Shown here: positions 1-5,441 of the stretch, one piece after another | How the letters are laid out: each line of letters begins with the position of its first letter | How positions within the stretch are numbered: the first letter of the stretch is position 1 | Assembly (NCBI GenBank): GCA_027012915.1 | Contig: JALUYN010000579.1 | Span: 1 to 7,746 of the forward strand | Source of the DNA: Cellvibrionaceae bacterium | GTDB taxonomy: Bacteria; Pseudomonadota; Gammaproteobacteria; Pseudomonadales; Cellvibrionaceae | DNA: 7,746 bases | Direction: 5' to 3' | Program-made: the position numbers and the translations under genes | Notes under the pieces: model-generated | Database searches by the model: none | What the model saw: the letters and a program-made list of their open reading frames with translations, nothing else | What the model was told of the DNA's origin: nothing

Positions 1-400
<400 letters not shown>

Positions 401-637
401 TATAACTGATGTAATTGAGTGATGACTCAAATACGCTGAATCGATGAATGCTCCTGCATAATCGATTTACCCTCCATCCATGGAGGGCAGGACAGTGATG
501 TCGAGAACGAATTAAGTCAAAACGCGTTGTGTTAATTACTTTACAACTTGATCTCGAAAGAGAACTTTTTACCACCCTATTTGAAGTGGCAAGAGCGCTG
601 AAGCAGTCAGATAAGACTTAAACCCTTCATACAGCTT
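401..637 (+). other. 23S-5S internal transcribed spacer with hairpins, no tRNA
   Basis: This is a 237-nt transcribed spacer between the 23S and 5S genes. I see no tRNA in it. It holds several perfect dyads: TTGAGT-GATG-ACTCAA at 415-430; AATCGAT(439-445)/ATCGATT(461-467), which encloses a second stem ATGC-tcct-GCAT (448-459); CCCTCCAT-cc-ATGGAGGG at 470-487; and a wider pair TCGAGA(501-506)/TCTCGA(552-557) around GTTGT(526-530)/ACAAC(543-547). Such stems are expected in pre-rRNA as folding or RNase processing elements; the individual roles are inferred. Confidence 0.8.
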
Positions 638-756
638 TGCCTGACGACAATAGAGCATTGGAACCACCTGATCCCATCCCGAACTCAGAAGTGAAACGAT
701 GCATCGCCGATGGTAGTGTGGGGTATCCCCATGTGAGAGTAGGTCATCGTCAGGCT
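638..756 (+). rRNA. rrf: 5S ribosomal RNA
   Basis: This is a complete 5S rRNA gene of about 119 nt. The terminal helix I is visible as gcctgacga (639-647) pairing with tcgtcaggc (747-755). The highly conserved internal run ccgaactcagaagtgaaac and the following gccgatggtagtgtgggg match gammaproteobacterial 5S. Ends are assigned by helix pairing and may shift by one or two bases. It is the last gene of the rrn operon, followed within 10 nt by a terminator. Confidence 0.98.
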
Positions 757-765
757 TTTAAATAC

Positions 766-799
766 AAAAGGCCCAGTGCTAACGCACTGGGCCTTTTTT
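766..799 (+). terminator. Intrinsic terminator of the rrn operon
   Basis: A perfect 10-bp GC-rich stem, ggcccagtgc (770-779) and gcactgggcc (784-793), closes a taac tetraloop. It is preceded by AAAA and followed by TTTTTT (794-799). Because the A-run mirrors the T-run it could also work on the opposite strand. It sits directly behind the 5S gene and ends the rRNA transcript. Confidence 0.95.
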
Positions 800-1017
800 A
801 TTTGTAGTCTGAAATTACAGGCTACAACATTAATCGTGAGAGTAGGGTGAGCAGGGCCGGCGATTAAGTATCGCTGCAGCCAGCGAACGACCCGACAGGA
901 CGTCGGGGCCGGGGGTAAAAAAGAGCGCCGCAGCCGCGCCAAGGATGGCAATGAGCAATTACCTTAGTGGCACCACTCACAACTCGAACAGTAGTTCTCC
1001 GCACACCGCATCCCCTC

Positions 1018-1102
1018 GCCCCAGCCTTCCCAAAAACGCATAAACCCATCCCTGGGGCTCTCGCAAGTCCTCCTGACTTGAGGGGTTTGGGAAGGCCGGG
1101 GC
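1018..1102. repeat. Large imperfect inverted repeat (17-bp arms, one mismatch)
   Basis: Arm 1 at 1018-1034 reads gccccagccttcccaaa. The reverse complement of arm 2 (1086-1102) is gccccggccttcccaaa, so 16 of 17 positions pair. The 51-nt interior contains a second hairpin, caagtc-ctcct-gacttg (1064-1080), whose stem continues irregularly outward through c1062-g1082 and c1060-g1084. As RNA or single-stranded DNA this would fold into a long two-part hairpin. No T-run follows, so it is not an intrinsic terminator. Its function is unknown. Confidence 0.8.
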
Positions 1103-1116
1103 AAGGCGCTGCTCAC

Positions 1117-1132
1117 ATCGTGCAATCGTGCA
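1117..1132. repeat. Tandem 8-bp direct repeat
   Basis: ATCGTGCA occurs twice with no gap (1117-1124 and 1125-1132). It lies just after ctgctcac (1109-1116), which is the exact inverted copy of gtgagcag at 847-854. The related hexamer atcgtg also occurs at 833-838, outside the left copy. It may be a simple slippage duplication or the edge of a small inserted element. Confidence 0.6.
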
Positions 1133-1280
1133 GGGCTGTTGGGCACCCACTCGGCGCTCCGCTTTAGCCGACCTAGGGCAAGGCTCCGTTATCGGGTAGC
1201 TCGGCTAGTCTTAGTTGATAACCTAAGTCTCACTTCCTGAAATCCAACTTTCATAATTTATTACATACCGAGCTTAGCCC

Positions 1281-1314
1281 TTCCATTACGATTGGTCTTT
1301 AATATAAAAACCAA
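1281..1314 (+). promoter_or_regulatory. Candidate promoter -10 with a 23-bp dyad operator for the aldehyde dehydrogenase gene
   Basis: TATAAA at 1303-1308 is a five-of-six match to a sigma70 -10 box and would put the transcript start near 1315, about 19 nt before the ATG. The -35 around 1280-1286 is poor. The -10 sits inside a dyad at 1292-1314, read as TTGGT-c-TTTA-ata-TAAA-a-ACCAA, in which nine of eleven half-site positions are complementary. A repressor bound there would block RNA polymerase. The promoter itself is inferred. Another possible pair, TTGATA (1215-1220) with TGAAAT (1238-1243) at 17-bp spacing, lies upstream. Confidence 0.4.
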
Positions 1315-1321
1315 GATATTC

Positions 1322-1327
1322 AGGAAA
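1322..1327 (+). promoter_or_regulatory. Ribosome-binding site fixing the aldehyde dehydrogenase start
   Basis: AGGAAA lies six nt before the ATG at 1334, the right spacing for a Shine-Dalgarno site. This favours 1334 over an in-frame TTG at 1292, which has no such site and would put the start codon inside the promoter dyad. Confidence 0.7.
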
Positions 1328-1333
1328 AATGAG

Positions 1334-2833
1334 ATGTCCGAGCAAACTTTTGATTACTGGAAAAGCAAAGCGCAAAACCTCGATATAGAGGGGCGCGCCT
1401 TTATTGCTGGCGAGTATTGCGACTCTGCCTCTGGTAAGACGTTCGACTGTGTGAGCCCAATTGATGGTAAGGTCATAGCCCAGGTTTCAAAGTGCGATTC
1501 GAATGATGTGGAGCGCGCGGTAAGTGTCGCGAGGGCCGCTTTTGAATCAGGTGTTTGGTCGGAAGTGCCTCCTGTAGAGCGGAAAGCGGTCTTAATCAGG
1601 TTCGCGCAGCTAATGCGAGATAACGCTGAGGAGCTGGCTCTGTTAGAAACGCTGGATATGGGTAAACCCATTAGTGACAGCCTGTCTGTTGATGTAGAAG
1701 GGGCTGTGCGTTGCATTGCTTGGAATGGTGAGGCCATAGATAAGGTTTATGACGAAGTGGCTCCAACAGGGCCCGACGAACTTGGTTTGGTTACACGTGA
1801 GCCTCTCGGAGTGATCGCGGCAATCGTACCCTGGAATTTCCCGATGATGATGGGTTGTTGGAAGCTCGGTCCCGCTTTGGCCACCGGCAATAGTGTTGTT
1901 TTGAAACCTTCAGAAAAGTCCCCGTTAACTGCAATCAGGCTTGCGCAATTGGCTCTAGAGGCAGGCATTCCCGCGGGTGTGTTCAATGTGTTGCCGGGCT
2001 ACGGTAAAGAAGCTGGAGAGCCTTTGGCTGCCCATATGGATGTGGATGGCTTGGTTTTCACGGGTTCTACCGGTGTTGGTAAGCACTTGATGGGTATTGC
2101 CGGGACTACCAATATGAAGCGCGCCTTTATGGAGTGCGGTGGCAAGAGCCCTAATATCGTTTTTCCAGACGCTCCAAACTTGGATGCCGCTGCAGAAGCA
2201 GCAGCGGATGCAATTTTCTTTAATCAGGGTGAAGTTTGCACTGCGGCATCGCGCTTACTGGTTCATGAAGATATTCGCGATGAGTTTATCGCCAAGGTTG
2301 TGGAAGCTGGACGCAAAATGAGCCCAGGCCACCCACTGGATCCCGCAACCACGATGGGCGCCATAGTCGATGATGTTCAGATGGAGCGGGTGCTTTCCTA
2401 CATTAACAAAGGTTCAGAGCAGGGCGCTGATCTCAAGTTGGGCGGCAAGCGTGTTATGGCTGAAACCGGTGGGTACTACGTCGAGCCAACTATCTTTGAC
2501 GGCGTCACCATGGATATGGCGATTGGTTGCGAGGAAATCTTTGGTCCAGTTCTGTCGTGCATCACATTCAAGACTGAGGAGGAGGCTTTACAGATCGCCA
2601 ATAATACCGAATTCGGTCTGGCTGCTGCAGTGTGGACTTCAGATATAACCCGGGCGCATAAAATGGCCAAGAAGCTCAGAGCGGGAAGTGTCTGGGTGAA
2701 TTACTATGACGGTGGCGATATGACCGCCCCGTTTGGCGGTTTCAAGCAGTCTGGCAATGGTCGAGACAAATCTATTCACGCCTTGGAAAAGTACACAGAG
2801 CTCAAGGCGACGTGGATCAACTTAAATCCATAA
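1334..2833 (+). CDS. puuC: NAD(P)-dependent aldehyde dehydrogenase, gamma-glutamyl-gamma-aminobutyraldehyde / aminobutyraldehyde type
   Basis: This gene encodes 499 aa, the normal length for PuuC/KauB-type dehydrogenases (~495-500). All catalytic landmarks of the ALDH superfamily are present: PWNFP at 166-170 with the oxyanion-hole Asn168; KPSE at 191-194 (cofactor-binding Lys191); FTGSTGVGK at 242-250 in the Rossmann domain; general base Glu267 in ECGGKSP; nucleophile Cys302 in NQGEVCTAASR; EEIFGPV at 400-406; and PFGGFKQSGNGRDKS near the C terminus. No signal peptide or membrane segment is seen, so it is cytoplasmic. It probably oxidises the aldehyde formed from putrescine, free or gamma-glutamylated, to GABA or gamma-glutamyl-GABA. 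The context next to spuI and spuABC supports this, but ALDH substrate cannot be read from motifs alone. kauB or pauC would be the Pseudomonas names. It is apparently monocistronic, ending at a terminator shared with the convergent gene. Confidence 0.9.
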   Translation: MSEQTFDYWKSKAQNLDIEGRAFIAGEYCDSASGKTFDCVSPIDGKVIAQVSKCDSNDVERAVSVARAAFESGVWSEVPPVERKAVLIRFAQLMRDNAEELALLETLDMGKPISDSLSVDVEGAVRCIAWNGEAIDKVYDEVAPTGPDELGLVTREPLGVIAAIVPWNFPMMMGCWKLGPALATGNSVVLKPSEKSPLTAIRLAQLALEAGIPAGVFNVLPGYGKEAGEPLAAHMDVDGLVFTGSTGVGKHLMGIAGTTNMKRAFMECGGKSPNIVFPDAPNLDAAAEAAADAIFFNQGEVCTAASRLLVHEDIRDEFIAKVVEAGRKMSPGHPLDPATTMGAIVDDVQMERVLSYINKGSEQGADLKLGGKRVMAETGGYYVEPTIFDGVTMDMAIGCEEIFGPVLSCITFKTEEEALQIANNTEFGLAAAVWTSDITRAHKMAKKLRAGSVWVNYYDGGDMTAPFGGFKQSGNGRDKSIHALEKYTELKATWINLNP

Positions 2834-2854
2834 GATTTATGGGTTGGTGAAATG

Positions 2855-2888
2855 AAAAAGCCCCGCTGACAAACAGAGGGGCTTTTTT
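2855..2888. terminator. Bidirectional intrinsic terminator between convergent genes
   Basis: AAAAAGCCCC (2855-2864) pairs with GGGGCTTTTT (2878-2887). An inner ctg/cag stem (2866-2868/2874-2876) surrounds acaaa. T-runs follow the stem on both strands, so it can end the aldehyde dehydrogenase transcript (+) and the ligase transcript (-). It lies 22 nt past one stop codon and 22 nt past the other. Confidence 0.93.
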
Positions 2889-2910
2889 CGTGCGTGAGAT
2901 TTAGGGTTAG

Positions 2911-4266
2911 TCAGACGGAATTCAGGTACCAATCCAATTCCAGGGGCGTAATTTGATGTTGAAATGCCTCCAGCTCGCCTTGCTTGATACTGCTAAACAA
3001 GTGGTGGAAAGTACCGCCAAAGCTGTCCTTGGCCCAATCGCTGGTCTCAAATAGAGCGATGGCCTCTTGCCAGTGCCGGGGATTGGTCGCCTCGGTATTT
3101 TCGTAAGCGTTACCTTCTATCGCGGGCGTACATTCCAGTTTCTTCTCAATACCGTGGGCCACTCCTGCAAGCACCGCTGCAACCACCAGGTATGGATTGG
3201 CGTCTGCCCCGGCAACACGGTGTTCAATTCGACGATTGGCGTTATCACTATAAGGTATTCGCAGTGCTACGGTGCGGTTGTTATAGCTCCAATGAGGGTT
3301 CATCGGTACATAGGTGTCTTTTTGGAAGCGGCGGTAAGAATTGGCATTGGGGGCAAACATCAGCATGCTGTCGCGCATTGTGTGTTGCAGGCCGCCAATG
3401 GCATATCGCATAAGCTCGGTGGGTTCCCCTTCGGCTGATCCAAAAACGTTGTTCCCATCGTTGTCCAACAGGCTGATATGGATGTGCGTGCCGCTACCCG
3501 CTGTGTCGGCATAGGGTTTGGCCATAAAGGTTGCCTGGCAGTCGTGCTTTCTAGCTACCGCCTTGATGACCCGTTTAAGCAAAATGGCTTCGTCACAGGC
3601 TTTAAGTACGTCGTCAGAGTGGCAGACGTTGATCTCGAACTGACCGGGGGCATACTCGGCTACGGCCGCTTCAGCAGGTATATTCTGGCCTTTGGCAGTT
3701 CTGCGGACATCTTCAATAAAGTCGCTGTAGGTCTCGAGATCGCCCAGATAGTAGACCTGGGTATTGAAATCCCGCTGTCCTTTTTGCGGGCAGATAGGTG
3801 GTTGTGGTTGACCGTGATCATTGGGGGACTTGTCCAGTAGGAAGAATTCCAGTTCTACCGCAATAACCGGATTCAGTCCCAGCTTATTCAGGCGCTTGAG
3901 GCAGTTTTCCAGAACTACGCGAGGATTACCGGAAAATGAGTTGCCCTCGGGATCTTTAATGTCCAGCAACAGTTGGGCGGAAGGCTGTGAGTTCCAGTCA
4001 ATGCTGGCAAGGCTACCGTCAATGGGATAGCAGAATACATCCTGGTCGCCAATATCCATGCCCAGACCAGTGTCCTCGTTACACTCACCGGTAATCTCCG
4101 ACGCCAGAACTGAAAGGGGTAAGTTGATCCCGTCGCTGTAGACCTTGTTGAGCTTGTCTCCCTCGACACGTTTGCCGCGTATCAAACCGTTGCAGTCCGG
4201 TAGTAGAAGGTCAACATACTCAGGAGGAGTCATGGATTCGAGTGTTTTCAGGTCATCAGAATTCAT
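2911..4266 (-). CDS. spuI: Gamma-glutamylpolyamine synthetase, glutamine-synthetase fold (SpuI/PuuA type)
   Basis: From the ATG at 4266 this encodes 451 aa, as expected for this branch of the glutamine synthetase superfamily. It should use ATP to join glutamate to an amino group of a polyamine such as putrescine, the first step of the gamma-glutamyl route. Visible features are an N-terminal beta-grasp segment with DCNGLIRGKR (24-33); metal-binding glutamates in VELEFFLL (137-144: Glu138, Glu140); AEYAPGQFEIN (203-213); AGSGTHIHIS (256-265); ANSYRRF (308-314); NNRTVALRIP (339-348); and RRIEHRVAGADANPYL (355-370). The adenylylation-site tyrosine motif of true GlnA is absent. The sequence resembles E. 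coli PuuA as I recall it. A GTG five codons upstream (4281) is an alternative start; neither start has a good Shine-Dalgarno site. It is divergent from the spuA operon and convergent with the dehydrogenase gene, matching spuI next to spuABC in Pseudomonas aeruginosa. Confidence 0.9.
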   Translation of the reverse strand: MNSDDLKTLESMTPPEYVDLLLPDCNGLIRGKRVEGDKLNKVYSDGINLPLSVLASEITGECNEDTGLGMDIGDQDVFCYPIDGSLASIDWNSQPSAQLLLDIKDPEGNSFSGNPRVVLENCLKRLNKLGLNPVIAVELEFFLLDKSPNDHGQPQPPICPQKGQRDFNTQVYYLGDLETYSDFIEDVRRTAKGQNIPAEAAVAEYAPGQFEINVCHSDDVLKACDEAILLKRVIKAVARKHDCQATFMAKPYADTAGSGTHIHISLLDNDGNNVFGSAEGEPTELMRYAIGGLQHTMRDSMLMFAPNANSYRRFQKDTYVPMNPHWSYNNRTVALRIPYSDNANRRIEHRVAGADANPYLVVAAVLAGVAHGIEKKLECTPAIEGNAYENTEATNPRHWQEAIALFETSDWAKDSFGGTFHHLFSSIKQGELEAFQHQITPLELDWYLNSV

Positions 4267-4304
4267 AAACGGTGCTCGCACTAATCGCCGGGCTTAACTC
4301 ACAG

Positions 4305-4339
4305 TTCCAAAGTCTCTGATGCGTGGGAGACAATTGGAA
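4305..4339. promoter_or_regulatory. Long dyad in the leader region of the spuI-type gene
   Basis: TTCCAA (4305-4310) and GTCTC (4312-4316) face GAGAC (4327-4331) and TTGGAA (4334-4339) across a 10-nt loop. Eleven bp pair, interrupted only by one base on one side and two on the other. It lies 39-73 bases upstream of the ATG at 4266. It could form an RNA hairpin at the start of the leader or act as a DNA operator. A weak minus-strand -10 (TATAAC, reverse complement of 4350-4355) would place the transcript start right beside it. Confidence 0.5.
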
Positions 4340-4471
4340 TTTGATTAAAGTTATAGCCTATATTGTTGTATTTAGGGAGATAGCTTACCCCAATGAGCCG
4401 GCTTGTTGCTCAAATATTGCGCGGGCTAAGTTGTATTTAAATCCACGTTTAGGTGCAAAAAAACTCATTGA

Positions 4472-4490
4472 TTTGGCACTTGCTGCCAAA
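4472..4490. promoter_or_regulatory. Perfect 19-bp operator-like palindrome in the divergent region
   Basis: TTTGGCA (4472-4478) - CTTGC - TGCCAAA (4484-4490) is a perfect 7-bp inverted repeat with a 5-bp centre. It lies about midway between the divergent ligase and hydrolase genes, where a regulator controlling both would bind. No T-run follows, so it is not a terminator. It does not have sigma54 spacing (the GC is two bases too close to the GG). The binding protein is unknown. Confidence 0.55.
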
Positions 4491-4560
4491 GTAATTTTGA
4501 AATCGTGATTATGGCGTACCTGACAGCACCCGCGGCGGAACGTGGGTTGCGAATGAAAAT

Positions 4561-4588
4561 TTGAAGGATCGTATGTACCTGGTATGTC
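4561..4588 (+). promoter_or_regulatory. Candidate extended -10 promoter for spuABC
   Basis: TTGAAG (4561-4566), a 16-bp spacer and TATGTC (4583-4588) preceded by TG at 4580-4581 resemble a sigma70 promoter with extended -10. The start would fall near 4595, giving a leader of about 28 nt before the ATG at 4623. Match quality is moderate. A repeated GTATGT (4571-4576 and 4582-4587, one turn apart) overlaps it and might be a regulator half-site. Confidence 0.35.
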
Positions 4589-4622
4589 TTTGAAGTCCAA
4601 ACAACTATAGAAAAACAAAACA

Positions 4623-5393
4623 ATGAAGAAGAGCGCAGTACCCCCAATTATAGGATTGCCGGCAGACGTAAAGCAGATCGGCCCCCACAATTTCCACTGC
4701 GTTGGTGAGAAGTATATCAATGCAGTGGTGGACGCTATGGGTGGTCTGCCATTGTTGATTCCGTCGCTGGGACAGCGTTTAGAGATAGACGCCGTGCTTG
4801 ATCAGGTTGATGGTCTCTTGCTTACTGGTGGTTATGCCAATATCGAGCCGCACCGCTACGGCGGTGGAGAAGCTTACGAAGGCTGCTTATTAGACCCCGC
4901 GCGGGATGAATCAACGTTAAGCCTGATACCCGCGGCTATCGAGAAGCGGGTGCCTGTGTTGGGTATTTGTCGTGGATTTCAGGAAATCAATGTCGCGCTT
5001 GGTGGTTCTCTGCATCAGAAAGTGCATGAGGTTGACGGCTATATGGATCACCGTGAGGACAATGATCAGCCTCTGGAAGTGCAATACGGCATGGCTCACG
5101 AAATCGCGCCGGTTGAAGGCGGGATCCTGTTTGAAATTACTCGGGGACAAACTACCCAGGTAAATTCGCTGCATGGTCAGGGTATTAATGAGCTGGGCGA
5201 AGGGCTCTCTGTTGAGTGTCATGCTCCAGATGGCCTGATCGAAGGAATTCGTTTGGATGATGACAACACCTTTATGCTGGCGGTGCAGTGGCACCCGGAG
5301 TGGAAGGTAACCGAGACCCCTTTCTATAAAGGTATTTTTGAACGTTTCGAGGCGGCGTGTTTGGAGCGTCGCGCACAGCGCATTGCTAGCTAG
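4623..5393 (+). CDS. spuA: Gamma-glutamyl-gamma-aminobutyrate hydrolase, class I glutamine amidotransferase-like (SpuA/PuuD)
   Basis: This encodes 256 aa, close to E. coli PuuD (254 aa). It should cleave gamma-glutamyl-GABA to glutamate and GABA, the last step of the gamma-glutamyl putrescine route, in the cytoplasm. The peptidase C26/GATase fold is shown by LLTGG at 66-70, the nucleophile elbow GICRGFQEIN with Cys116, NSLHGQ at 191-196, and the catalytic His224 and Glu226 in QWHPEW. The triad is intact and there is no synthetase domain, consistent with a stand-alone hydrolase. The ATG is the only reasonable start, because an in-frame TAG lies 15 nt upstream. The leader before it is A-rich (aaaaacaaaaca) without a clear Shine-Dalgarno sequence. 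It is the first gene of an operon with spuB 48 nt downstream. puuD and pauD are equivalent names. Confidence 0.93.
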   Translation: MKKSAVPPIIGLPADVKQIGPHNFHCVGEKYINAVVDAMGGLPLLIPSLGQRLEIDAVLDQVDGLLLTGGYANIEPHRYGGGEAYEGCLLDPARDESTLSLIPAAIEKRVPVLGICRGFQEINVALGGSLHQKVHEVDGYMDHREDNDQPLEVQYGMAHEIAPVEGGILFEITRGQTTQVNSLHGQGINELGEGLSVECHAPDGLIEGIRLDDDNTFMLAVQWHPEWKVTETPFYKGIFERFEAACLERRAQRIAS

Positions 5394-5441
5394 AAAAGCG
5401 CTGCTGCTCAACAAGAACTATAAACAACCGAAAGGCATTTT

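Larger units (their letters stand above)
842..1230. repeat. GC-rich, hairpin-dense intergenic block with no supported gene
   Basis: This block lies between the rrn terminator and the aldehyde dehydrogenase leader. GC is about 63% in hand-counted 60-base samples (901-960 and 1081-1140), against about 38% in 1231-1290. It carries many inverted repeats: gcgat/atcgc (860-864 and 870-874), tcgct/agcga (871-875 and 882-886), cccgac-aggac-gtcggg (891-907), agtgg-ca-ccact (966-977), the large arms 1018-1034/1086-1102, tcggc/gccga (1151-1155/1167-1171), tagccga/tcggcta (1165-1171/1201-1207) and cttag/ctaag (1210-1214/1223-1227). Overlapping open frames on both strands lack ribosome-binding sites and recognisable protein features. 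It could be a dispersed intergenic repeat, a degenerate mobile element or a structured RNA; the sequence alone does not decide. Confidence 0.55.

Noticed and set aside
864..1167. Several overlapping small open frames on both strands in the GC-rich spacer
   Set aside because: They overlap one another in different frames, lack ribosome-binding sites, show Arg/Pro/Gly-rich composition typical of GC-rich non-coding DNA, and run through inverted repeats.
1292..1333. Fourteen-residue N-terminal extension of the aldehyde dehydrogenase from a TTG start
   Set aside because: There is no ribosome-binding site; the codon lies inside the promoter dyad; and the ATG at 1334 has AGGAAA at good spacing and gives the usual family length.
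2139..2670. Internal and antisense open frames inside the dehydrogenase gene
   Set aside because: They are alternative-frame shadows of a well-conserved ALDH coding sequence whose frame is fixed by the catalytic motifs.
4267..4281. Upstream GTG start for the spuI-type gene
   Set aside because: It adds only five residues and has no better ribosome-binding site than the ATG at 4266. It is kept as an alternative, not the main call.
4474..4490. Sigma54 promoter suggested by TGGCAC
   Set aside because: The GC needed 12 bp after the GG is displaced by two bases on both strands. The symmetry is better explained as an operator-like palindrome.
4323..4720. Small open frames in the ligase-hydrolase intergenic region, one running antisense into the hydrolase gene
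   Set aside because: They have no ribosome-binding site or recognisable motif, and the area holds promoter-like elements and dyads expected of a divergent regulatory region.
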